From: Moraxellaceae bacterium | GTDB taxonomy: Bacteria; Pseudomonadota; Gammaproteobacteria; Pseudomonadales; Moraxellaceae | NCBI GenBank assembly: GCA_021156385.1 | Contig: JAJNDL010000109.1 | Span: 1-5,548 of the forward strand | Length of the DNA: 5,548 bases | Direction of reading: 5' to 3' | Program-made: the position numbers and the translations under genes | Notes under the pieces: generated by a model | Seen by the model: only the letters and a program-made list of their open reading frames with translations | Databases searched by the model: none | What the model was told of the DNA's origin: nothing | Shown here: positions 1-5,548 of the stretch, piece after piece | Numbering within the stretch: the stretch's first letter is position 1 | How the letters are laid out: each line of letters starts with the position of its first letter

Positions 1-318
1 CACGATCAGGCGACGGCGGTGCTCCTGCAGGCTGGACGCACGATTGAAATACGCCAGCAGATCCATGATGGGGAGCAGGCGCCCGCGCACGTTGGCAATG
101 CCCTTCATCCACGGTTTGACGCCGGGGACGTGCGTGTATCGCGGCACCGCGAGGACTTCCGCGACCTCGCCCATGGCAGCCAGGTAATTCTGGCCATCAA
201 GCGTGAAGCCGACCCCGCTCCAGTATTCGACGGCCTGGCCGCCGGCCGGCAGGCCCACGGCACGCTGCTTGGAGCGCTCGGCAATTTCAAGAAGCTTGAT
301 GAAACCCTTGGCCGCCAT
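1..318 (-). CDS. pilI: PilI, CheW-like adaptor of the Pil-Chp chemosensory system (5' part only)
   Basis: PilI couples the pilus chemoreceptor PilJ to the histidine kinase ChpA at the inner face of the membrane, as CheW does in flagellar chemotaxis; the system controls twitching motility. I translated the minus strand directly: an open frame starts with ATG at 318 and continues to the window edge, giving 106 residues of a protein usually near 175-180. The segment YWSGVGF (32-38), MGEVAEVL (49-56), PRYTHVPGVKPWMKGIANV (59-77) and RGRLLPIMDL (78-87) closely follow P. aeruginosa PilI and belong to the CheW domain. An in-frame TAA at 330-328 lies just upstream, so ATG 318 is the first possible start; AGCAGG a few bases before it is a modest ribosome binding site. 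It follows pilH by 23 bases in the same direction, so it is the third gene of the operon. The 3' part, and presumably pilJ, lie beyond the left edge. Confidence 0.93.
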   Translation of the reverse strand, partial: MAAKGFIKLLEIAERSKQRAVGLPAGGQAVEYWSGVGFTLDGQNYLAAMGEVAEVLAVPRYTHVPGVKPWMKGIANVRGRLLPIMDLLAYFNRASSLQEHRRRLIV

Positions 319-341
319 GATGCCTGCTTATACGTATCTGC

Positions 342-710
342 TTATTTGCCGGGAATCAGGCCGGCGATGACCTGCATCAGCTGTTCTTCATCGATGGGCT
401 TGGTGAGGTAATCACGGGCGCCCTGTCGCTTGCCCCAGACCCGGTCGGTTTCCTGGTCCTTGGTCGTCACGATGACGATGGGGATGTGCGCGGTCTCGGC
501 GTCCTTGGTGAGCTGGCGGGTGGCCTGGAACCCGTTGAGGCCCGGCATCACCACGTCCATCAGCACGAGATCAGGCTGCTCGGCGCGGGCCACGGCTACG
601 CCGTCGGCGCCGTTCGCGGCCTCCAGCACCTGGTGCCCGTGCTTTTCGAGAATTTCACGGAAGCGGTAGGTTTCCGTGGGGGAGTCATCAACGATCAGGA
701 TACGTGCCAT
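342..710 (-). CDS. pilH: PilH, single-domain response regulator of twitching motility
   Basis: PilH is a CheY-like receiver that accepts phosphate from ChpA and, in Pseudomonas, opposes PilG by favouring pilus retraction or acting as a phosphate sink. The 122-residue protein is one REC domain with no output domain. Visible functional residues are the acidic pair D8/D9, phosphoacceptor D52 in LVLMDVVMPG, switch threonine T82, aromatic Y101 and invariant K104 in YLTKP. The stretches NGFQATRQLTKDAET and KRQGARDYLTKP are nearly identical to P. aeruginosa PilH, which sets it apart from a generic CheY. GGGGTGAG lies just before ATG 710 and is a strong ribosome binding site. Only 11 bases separate it from the pilG stop, so the two regulators are almost certainly co-transcribed and perhaps translationally coupled. 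Confidence 0.96.
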   Translation of the reverse strand: MARILIVDDSPTETYRFREILEKHGHQVLEAANGADGVAVARAEQPDLVLMDVVMPGLNGFQATRQLTKDAETAHIPIVIVTTKDQETDRVWGKRQGARDYLTKPIDEEQLMQVIAGLIPGK

Positions 711-721
711 GGCTCACCCCC

Positions 722-1108
722 TCAGGCTTTGACGTGCTGGCGGATCGTGCCCAGCAGCTCTTCCTTGCTGAAGGGCTTGGTCAGGTACTCGTCCGACCCC
801 ACGATGCGACCCTTCGCTTTGTCGAACAGGCCGTCCTTGGAGGACAGCATGATGACGGGCGTGGACTTGAACGCCGAGTTGTTCTTGATCAGCGCACAGG
901 TCTGATAGCCGTCCAGGCGCGGCATCATGATGTCGACGAAGATGATGTCGGGGTTGGAATCGGCGATCTTGGAGAGCGCATCGAAGCCGTCGGTGGCAGT
1001 GATGACCGTGCAACCGGCCTTCTGCAGCAGGGTTTCGGCGGTGCGACGAATCGTTTTGGAGTCGTCGATCACCATGACTTTCAAACCGTCAAAATTCTCT
1101 TCTGACAT
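722..1108 (-). CDS. pilG: PilG, CheY-like response regulator promoting pilus extension
   Basis: PilG is the output regulator of the Pil-Chp system; in Pseudomonas its phosphorylated form promotes pilus extension and raises cAMP through adenylate cyclase CyaB. This 128-residue protein is a bare receiver domain: acidic pair D15/D16 in VMVIDDSKTIRRTAETLL, phosphoacceptor D59 in FVDIMMPRLDGYQ, switch serine S89, Y108 and K111 in YLTKPF. The block from about 60 to 112 is nearly the same as P. aeruginosa PilG, including YQTCALIKNNSAFKSTP and KDGLFDKAKGRIVGSD. It is slightly shorter than the Pseudomonas protein at the C terminus. AAGAAGG about eight bases before ATG 1108 is a good ribosome binding site. 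It is the first gene of the pilGHI run; the 255 bases upstream should hold its promoter, but I could not pick one out with confidence. Confidence 0.96.
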   Translation of the reverse strand: MSEENFDGLKVMVIDDSKTIRRTAETLLQKAGCTVITATDGFDALSKIADSNPDIIFVDIMMPRLDGYQTCALIKNNSAFKSTPVIMLSSKDGLFDKAKGRIVGSDEYLTKPFSKEELLGTIRQHVKA

Positions 1109-1140
1109 TGGAGCAGCCTTCTTATTCGGGGTGAGGCGTT

Positions 1141-1188
1141 CGGAAAGTCTGTTCGGGCCTGAAAAAAAGCCGGACAGTCGACCTTCCG
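1141..1188. repeat. Imperfect inverted repeat (long hairpin) in the pilG leader
   Basis: Arms 1141-1156 and 1170-1188 pair over 16 positions with a 3-base bulge (1178-1180) and a 13-base loop that carries A7 on the plus strand (T7 on the minus). On either strand 14 pairs are Watson-Crick, one is a G-U wobble and one is a mismatch (1146/1183 and 1153/1173 swap roles). It ends 32 bases upstream of the pilG ATG, so it would fold in the pilG mRNA leader if transcription starts further upstream. Neither side is followed by a T-tract, so it does not look like an intrinsic terminator. Its function is unknown. Confidence 0.55.
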
Positions 1189-1248
1189 CCGCCTAGGAAG
1201 CAGGGACAGGTCCGCCACGTTTTAACACAGTTTCACAGGGGCGGCTAC

Positions 1249-1314
1249 ATGAAGAGAGAGCAAAAAACCCTGCCACGAATCAAGCCGCAACAAGGGTTTA
1301 GCGTAATTTTCTGA
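1249..1314 (+). other. Doubtful 21-codon ORF in the TSUP-pilG gap
   Basis: ATG at 1249 opens a frame ending with TGA at 1312-1314 and encodes a basic 21-residue peptide that begins MKREQKTLPRIK and ends with QQGFSVIF. A purine-rich AGGGG at 1237-1241 sits seven bases before the ATG, which is the main reason for listing it. The peptide's end recalls the G-F cleavage site of type IV prepilins, but no hydrophobic helix follows because the frame stops. It also overlaps the likely minus-strand terminator at 1262-1299, which can explain its sequence without coding. I do not recognise it as a known gene and think chance is the more likely reading. Confidence 0.15.
1262..1299 (-). terminator. Probable intrinsic terminator for the TSUP gene
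   Basis: Read on the minus strand, AAACCC (1299-1294) pairs with GGGTTT (1270-1265). After a one-base bulge a weaker inner stem TGTTGC/GTGGCA forms, closing a loop of about ten bases. The stem runs into six T residues (1267-1262). It lies about 65 bases after the transporter's stop codon and upstream of pilG, where it would keep transporter transcripts from entering the pil operon. Wobble pairs and the bulge make the inner stem weak, so this is a moderate call. Confidence 0.45.
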
Positions 1315-1363
1315 CGAGATACTGCAAGTTGGGCATGAACGGCAGATCCCGGCCTTTTCCGCC

Positions 1364-2128
1364 TCAGAATCCCAGCAGGGCATCCCTAAGAAGTTGCAGT
1401 CCGGCCAGCACCGTCAGCACTTCGAAGGCACGCTTGATCAGCCGGTTGCCCTTGAGCAGGGCCCAGTGGGCACCGATGTAGCCCCCCAGCAGGGAGCCGG
1501 CCAGCAGGGCCGGCAGCCAATCCCAGCGCACCGGCGCCTGCACCGACAGCATCAGGGCGCCGAGGCCGTTCCAGAACAGCCCGACCAGGACCAGTGTGTA
1601 GGAAACAGCGCGGGTGTAGTCCAGGCCGAACCAGCGCACGAGCCAGAGGGTGACGAAGAGCCCGGTACCCGACGTCAGCGACCCGTTCAGGATGCCGATC
1701 AGGAAGATGCCCGCGCCGCCCAGCAGCAATCCACGGCGGTCACGATTCAGGCGCTGGCTGTCCTGGCCCAGCTGCGGACTCCGCCATGAATAAATGCCGA
1801 GCCCCAGGGTCAGCAGCCCCAGCGCCAGCTCGGCCCAGGCATCGGGAATGGCAAGGATGAGCTGCGTACCGAGCAGCACGCCGGGCAGTCCCCAGGCGAG
1901 CACGAGCAGCGCGAAGCGCCAGCGGAAGCCGCCCTCGCGGATATGGCGCACCGTTGCCCCGACGCCGAGAGCCACGCTCGCGATCTTGTGCGTGGCCAGG
2001 GCCACCGGAAAGGCCAGGCCCATGACGAGCAGCGCCGGCAATTGCAGGAGACCGGCGCCACCGCCGGCGAGCGCCGACAGCGTATTGGCCAGCAGCGCCA
2101 CCAGAAACAAAACCATGATGTCTGCCAC
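1364..2128 (-). CDS. TSUP (TauE/SafE) family membrane transporter
   Basis: A 254-residue integral inner-membrane protein of the TauE/SafE family, whose characterised members export or import small sulfur-containing or organic anions such as sulfite, sulfoacetate or thiosulfate; the substrate here cannot be told. About eight membrane segments can be seen, near residues 4-20, 30-50, 72-92, 98-114, 134-148, 156-168, 175-195, 205-223 and 233-251 (some probably half-buried), with a charged loop around 116-132 splitting two halves. Family features are GGGAGLLQLP (22-31), HK at 47-48, GSLTSGTG (149-156) in the second half and GSLLGGYIGA (211-220). I chose GTG 2128 because GGAG (2138-2135) lies six bases before it; ATG 2116 (residue 5) has a poorer site. 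It is divergent from the DUF4124 gene, and a perfect TATAAT at 2171-2166 probably drives it. No sulfur-metabolism neighbour is visible, so substrate inference from context is not possible. Confidence 0.87.
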   Translation of the reverse strand: MADIMVLFLVALLANTLSALAGGGAGLLQLPALLVMGLAFPVALATHKIASVALGVGATVRHIREGGFRWRFALLVLAWGLPGVLLGTQLILAIPDAWAELALGLLTLGLGIYSWRSPQLGQDSQRLNRDRRGLLLGGAGIFLIGILNGSLTSGTGLFVTLWLVRWFGLDYTRAVSYTLVLVGLFWNGLGALMLSVQAPVRWDWLPALLAGSLLGGYIGAHWALLKGNRLIKRAFEVLTVLAGLQLLRDALLGF

Positions 2129-2134
2129 TGTCGG

Positions 2135-2138
2135 CTCC
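2135..2138 (-). promoter_or_regulatory. Ribosome binding site fixing the GTG start of the TSUP gene
   Basis: GGAG read on the minus strand, six bases before GTG 2128. It favours this GTG over the in-frame ATG at 2116, in front of which only GGCAGA is seen. Confidence 0.6.
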
Positions 2139-2151
2139 GCCTGACGTCCCT

Positions 2152-2157
2152 TAGAAT
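2152..2157 (+). promoter_or_regulatory. Candidate -10 box for the DUF4124 gene
   Basis: TAGAAT matches the sigma-70 -10 consensus at five of six bases and would start transcription near 2164, leaving a leader of about 40 bases to ATG 2205. No good -35 is found 16-18 bases upstream. An alternative is CTGACG (2141-2146) with GATTAT (2165-2170), 18 bases apart, four matches each. Which of the two is used cannot be decided by reading. Confidence 0.35.
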
Positions 2158-2165
2158 GGGCGGCG

Positions 2166-2171
2166 ATTATA
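2166..2171 (-). promoter_or_regulatory. Candidate -10 box for the TSUP gene
   Basis: On the minus strand 2171-2166 reads TATAAT, a perfect sigma-70 -10 hexamer. Transcription would start near 2159, giving a leader of about 30 bases to GTG 2128. The expected -35 position (around 2189-2194) reads ACCGGG, a poor match, so the promoter may be weak or need an activator. Confidence 0.45.
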
Positions 2172-2194
2172 GAAGAGCCGCATTACGGCCCGGT

Positions 2195-2198
2195 GGAG
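2195..2198 (+). promoter_or_regulatory. Ribosome binding site fixing the start of the DUF4124 gene
   Basis: GGAG lies six bases before ATG 2205. An in-frame GTG at 2193 would place this site inside the coding region and has no purine-rich site of its own, so ATG 2205 is preferred. Confidence 0.65.
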
Positions 2199-2204
2199 AA
2201 TCTC

Positions 2205-2876
2205 ATGCTGAAGAAAATTGCCCTCCTGCTCGCCCTTTCCCTGGGGACACCCTTTTCCCTTGCCGCAGATGATGGCGAGGCGAAGGCGCGCTGGTTCCGC
2301 TATTACGACGATCGCGGCCAACCGAACGTCACCGACACGGTGACACCCGAGCATGTCTCGCGCGGCTACGAAGAACTCACCGCCAAGTTCAGCCTGATCC
2401 GCAAAGTGCCGCCGCAGAAGCCGCTCACTGCCGCCGAGCTTGCCGCCGCCAAGGCCAAGCGCGAACAGGAAGCGCGGCAGGTCAAGGAAGACAAGCAACT
2501 CCGCCGCCTTTACTCCAGCCCGCAGGATGCCGAGAAGGCCCGCAACCGTCAGCTTGATGCGCTGCAGCTGCGCATCGACTTCAGCAGCAACTCGCTGGCC
2601 AACCTGCGCCAGCGTCGTGCGGAGGAGGCGCAGCGCGCCGCGGTGTTCGAACGCCAGGGCAAACCGGTGCCGGCTGACCTGAAGGAAAGCATCGCCGCCT
2701 ATGATCGCCAGATCCAGAATGCGCAGAAGGAAATCAATGCCCGCAAGGCCGAGCAGGAAAAGGTGCGTGCCGAGTATGCTCCCATCATCCAGCGCCTGCA
2801 GGAACTCACCGGCAAGCCTGCCTCCACGCCAGCCGCCGCAGCGGGTAATGCCGCACCTGCAACTGCAAAGCCCTAA
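2205..2876 (+). CDS. Secreted DUF4124-domain protein with a coiled-coil body
   Basis: A 223-residue protein of unknown function. From ATG 2205 it opens with a classic Sec signal peptide: KK at 3-4, hydrophobic core IALLLALSL (5-13) and a likely cut after SLA at 18-20, so it should be periplasmic or outer-membrane associated. Residues about 29-58 (WFRYYDDRGQPNVTDTV and following) fit the N-terminal DUF4124 domain, a short aromatic-rich module common in proteobacterial envelope proteins. From about 70 to 195 the chain is rich in Ala, Glu, Lys, Arg and Gln and looks helical or coiled-coil, broken by a short loop containing KPVPADL; the C terminus is a low-complexity Ala/Pro/Thr tail. No catalytic motif is visible. 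It is a single-gene unit, divergent from the TSUP transporter and convergent with slmA, with its own terminator directly after the stop. The domain assignment is by pattern recognition and the function is not known. Confidence 0.83.
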   Translation: MLKKIALLLALSLGTPFSLAADDGEAKARWFRYYDDRGQPNVTDTVTPEHVSRGYEELTAKFSLIRKVPPQKPLTAAELAAAKAKREQEARQVKEDKQLRRLYSSPQDAEKARNRQLDALQLRIDFSSNSLANLRQRRAEEAQRAAVFERQGKPVPADLKESIAAYDRQIQNAQKEINARKAEQEKVRAEYAPIIQRLQELTGKPASTPAAAAGNAAPATAKP

Positions 2877-2884
2877 GTATCGGG

Positions 2885-2920
2885 CAATAAAAAAGCCGGC
2901 ATCTGCCGGCTTTTTTATTG
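2885..2920. terminator. Bidirectional intrinsic terminator between the DUF4124 gene and slmA
   Basis: A perfect palindrome: 17-base arms 2885-2901 and 2904-2920 around a two-base centre. The GC core is GCCGGCA/TGCCGGC, flanked by six A residues on the left and six T residues on the right, so each strand reads hairpin followed by a T-tract. It begins 8 bases after the DUF4124 stop and ends 17 bases from the slmA stop, serving both convergent genes. Confidence 0.95.
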
Positions 2921-2937
2921 CCTGCAACCTGGCGGTT

Positions 2938-3543
2938 TCAACGCTTCAGTTCGCGAAACAGCTGGCCGGCCAGGAAGCTCCACTGCGCCTCCCATGTCTC
3001 CGTCGGCTTGCGACGAAAGCTCGAGCGCACGTATTGGCTGACATGACCCTCCACCAGCACCAGCATCATGTTCGCGGCAGCCGCACTGGTGATGACCGTA
3101 CCCAGCGAATGCTTCAGCTCGGCGTCGCGCAATACCTGGCGCAACTGCGTCTCGAGCCGGTCGAAGAGCTGGGCAATGCGTGCCTGCAGGCGCTCATGCT
3201 CGCCAGTGAGCGCATCGCCGTTCAGGATGCGCGTGATGCCGGGATTGCGCTCGGCGAAGACCAGCAGCAGCGTGAGAATCTTTTCACAGCGACTGCGTGC
3301 ATCCTCATCTTCCTGCAGGATGGCGGTCACGCGCGAAAACACCACCTCCTCCACGAACTCGATCAGGCCCTCGAACATCTTGGCCTTGCTCGGGAAGTGC
3401 CGGTACAGCGCGGCCTCGGTCACGCCCACTTCCTTGGCGAGCGCCGCCGTGGTGATGCGAGCGCCCGGCTGACTCTCCAGCATGGCGGCGAGCGCCTGCA
3501 GGATATGGTCGCGGCGTGAAACCTTGTTCTCGGCAGCCGTCAT
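2938..3543 (-). CDS. slmA: SlmA, nucleoid-occlusion factor (TetR family)
   Basis: SlmA binds palindromic sites spread over the chromosome away from the terminus and, when DNA-bound, disrupts FtsZ polymers so that the Z ring does not close over the nucleoid. The 201-residue product is the family's usual size (198 in E. coli). The N-terminal TetR helix-turn-helix spans about 12-58: RITTAALAKEVGV (29-41) leads into the recognition helix TEAALYRHFPSK (42-53), nearly identical to E. coli SlmA. FAERNPGITRIL (96-107) and RLQARIAQLFDRLETQLRQVLR in the C-terminal part are also SlmA hallmarks and distinguish it from other TetR regulators. AGGAGGAGG (3557-3549) lies five bases before ATG 3543, a very strong ribosome binding site. 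It follows argB by 21 bases in the same direction and is last in the run, closed by the bidirectional terminator. No canonical SlmA site (GTGAGTACTCAC) was seen in the window. Confidence 0.95.
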   Translation of the reverse strand: MTAAENKVSRRDHILQALAAMLESQPGARITTAALAKEVGVTEAALYRHFPSKAKMFEGLIEFVEEVVFSRVTAILQEDEDARSRCEKILTLLLVFAERNPGITRILNGDALTGEHERLQARIAQLFDRLETQLRQVLRDAELKHSLGTVITSAAAANMMLVLVEGHVSQYVRSSFRRKPTETWEAQWSFLAGQLFRELKR

Positions 3544-3564
3544 GCTTGCCTCCTCCTGACCTGT

Positions 3565-4488
<924 letters not shown>

Positions 4489-4500
4489 TCATACTCGTCG

Positions 4501-5548
4501 TCAGAAGGGAATTTCCAGCGTCGCATCCACACTGCTCAGCAAGGTCCTGAACTTGGCCTGTACCTCGGCCAGTGCCTCGGGCGTCCTGCCCTCGAAACGG
4601 GCGACCAGGCAGGGCGTGGTGTTGGAGGCGCGGATCAGCCCCCAGCCCTCGGCGAATTCCACGCGCACGCCATCGATGGTGATGACATTGGCATCGGGGA
4701 AGCTGGCCTGGTCCTGCAGTTCCGCCATGAACGCGAACTTGCGCTCGTCAGGAACGGCGATGTTGATTTCCGGCGTCGACGGGTTCTCCGGAAACTCGGC
4801 AAACACGTCATCGGAGCTGCCGTTTTCCAGCGAAAGGATTTCCAGCAGCCGGGCCGCGGAGTAAAGCGCATCGTCGAAGCCAAACCAGCGGTCGTTGAAA
4901 AAGATGTGTCCGCTCATCTCGCCGGCCAGCGCTGCGCCGGTCTCCTTCAGCTTCGCCTTGATGAAGGAGTGGCCGGTCTTGCACATGACCGGACGACCGC
5001 CATGCTGGGTGATCAGCGCCGGCAGGTCACGCGTGCACTTCACGTCGAAAATGATGTCGGCGCCAGGGTTGGTTGTCAGTACATGTTTGGCGTAGAGCAT
5101 CATCAGGCGGTCCGGATAGATGTTCTTGCCACTTGCCGTGACCACGCCGACGCGGTCGCCATCGCCATCGAACGCGATGCCGATGTCGGCATTGTTGGCT
5201 GCCACCGCTGCGACCAGGTCCTCGAGGTTCTTGGGCTTGCTCGGGTCGGGATGATGATTGGGGAAGGTGCCGTCGACGTCGCAGTAGAGCTGTGTGACGG
5301 TGCAGCCGATGGCCTCGAGCGTGCGTACGCCGATCGGGCCCGCCACACCGTTGCCGCCATCCACCACGATGTGCAGCGGCCTCGCCAGGGCGATATCGCC
5401 ACTGACCCGGTCGACGTAGTCCTCGGCGACATTCACCTGGCGCAGCCCTCCCTCGCCGGCCGTGAAATCACTGCGCTCTATGCGTTCACGCAGCGCCTGG
5501 ATTTCGTCCCCTGCCAGCGTGTCGCCTGCCAGCATGATCTTGAAGCCA
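4501..5548 (-). CDS. algC: Phosphomannomutase/phosphoglucomutase AlgC (3' part)
   Basis: This enzyme interconverts mannose-6-P/mannose-1-P and glucose-6-P/glucose-1-P, feeding GDP-mannose and dTDP- or UDP-sugar synthesis for exopolysaccharide and LPS. The frame is open to the right edge: 348 residues are visible (beginning GFKIMLAGD) of an enzyme near 460 long. P. aeruginosa AlgC has YNGFKI directly after its active-site loop TGSHNPP, so that phosphoserine loop lies only about ten codons outside the window. Within it are VDGGNGVAG of domain 2, the metal-binding DGDGD encoded at 5155-5169 followed by RVGVV, VKCTR, the sugar-binding GEMSGH loop, and the phosphate-binding RASNTTP of domain 4 (4612-4632). 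The protein ends ATLEIPF, close to the Pseudomonas ending. The gene could equally be annotated manB or the bifunctional PMM/PGM; its place upstream of argB and slmA, as in Pseudomonas, supports algC. The ATG at 5535 is internal, not the true start. Confidence 0.95.
   Translation of the reverse strand, partial: GFKIMLAGDTLAGDEIQALRERIERSDFTAGEGGLRQVNVAEDYVDRVSGDIALARPLHIVVDGGNGVAGPIGVRTLEAIGCTVTQLYCDVDGTFPNHHPDPSKPKNLEDLVAAVAANNADIGIAFDGDGDRVGVVTASGKNIYPDRLMMLYAKHVLTTNPGADIIFDVKCTRDLPALITQHGGRPVMCKTGHSFIKAKLKETGAALAGEMSGHIFFNDRWFGFDDALYSAARLLEILSLENGSSDDVFAEFPENPSTPEINIAVPDERKFAFMAELQDQASFPDANVITIDGVRVEFAEGWGLIRASNTTPCLVARFEGRTPEALAEVQAKFRTLLSSVDATLEIPF

Noticed and set aside
403..415. GTGAGGTAATCAC, resembling an SlmA binding site
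   Set aside because: It is 13 bases instead of the 12-base palindrome, with a wrong centre, and lies in the conserved LTKP-coding part of pilH, so chance is sufficient.
1224..1240. CRP/Vfr-like half site TGTGA on the minus strand in the pilG upstream region, with CTGTG repeated 8 bases apart
   Set aside because: The second half (GTTAA where TCACA is expected) does not match, so a full site is not supported.
1257..1275. Sigma-54-like promoter upstream of pilG on the minus strand (TGGCAGGG...TTTGCT)
   Set aside because: The GG and GC elements are 11 bases apart instead of the strict 10, and the -24 element has a mismatch. The T-run is better explained as the tail of a terminator hairpin.
2193..2204. 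GTG 2193 as the start of the DUF4124 protein
   Set aside because: It has no ribosome binding site of its own and would bury the GGAG at 2195-2198 that is well placed for ATG 2205; it would also lengthen the signal peptide's N-region with acidic residues.
2151..2927. 258-codon minus-strand reading frame over the DUF4124 gene
   Set aside because: It is antisense to a gene with a signal peptide, recognised domain and ribosome binding site. Its start is the translated terminator palindrome, and it matches no family I recognise.
2701..3519. 272-codon plus-strand reading frame from the DUF4124 gene end through slmA
   Set aside because: It crosses the strong terminator and lies antisense to slmA; the translation shows no family features.

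Overview
The window reads as a stretch of core chromosome from a gammaproteobacterium that makes type IV pili. The closest gene-by-gene resemblance I can recall is to Pseudomonas: PilG, PilH, PilI, ArgB and AlgC all keep long blocks of the Pseudomonas aeruginosa sequences, and SlmA narrows the group to gammaproteobacteria and relatives. The arrangement is not the Pseudomonas one (a TauE/SafE-type transporter and a DUF4124 protein sit beside the pil genes), so the family is left open. Base composition is GC-rich by eye, which explains the many long antisense reading frames that are not genes. No mobile element, CRISPR array, tRNA or rRNA gene was seen.

Layout, left to right. Positions 1-1108 (minus strand) hold the start of the twitching-motility chemosensory operon: pilG (722-1108), pilH (342-710) and the first 106 codons of pilI, which runs off the left edge. 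Positions 1109-1363 are a 255-base gap with a long imperfect inverted repeat in the pilG leader, a possible terminator for the gene upstream, and a doubtful 21-codon ORF on the plus strand. Positions 1364-2128 (minus) encode a TSUP/TauE-SafE-family membrane transporter that starts with GTG. A compact divergent promoter region (2129-2204) separates it from a secreted DUF4124 coiled-coil protein on the plus strand (2205-2876). That gene converges on slmA across an almost perfectly symmetrical bidirectional terminator (2885-2920).

Positions 2938-5548 (minus) are a tight cluster, transcribed right to left: algC (phosphomannomutase/phosphoglucomutase, cut by the right edge), argB (N-acetylglutamate kinase) and slmA (nucleoid-occlusion FtsZ inhibitor), with gaps of 18 and 21 bases. 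It links sugar-phosphate supply for surface polysaccharide, arginine synthesis and division-site control in one probable transcript. The same order occurs in P. aeruginosa.

I found no evidence for an undescribed biological system. The less ordinary items are the pilG leader inverted repeat, the overlapping divergent promoters at 2129-2204, the argB start without a clear Shine-Dalgarno but with an overlapping mini-ORF, and the uncharacterised DUF4124 protein.
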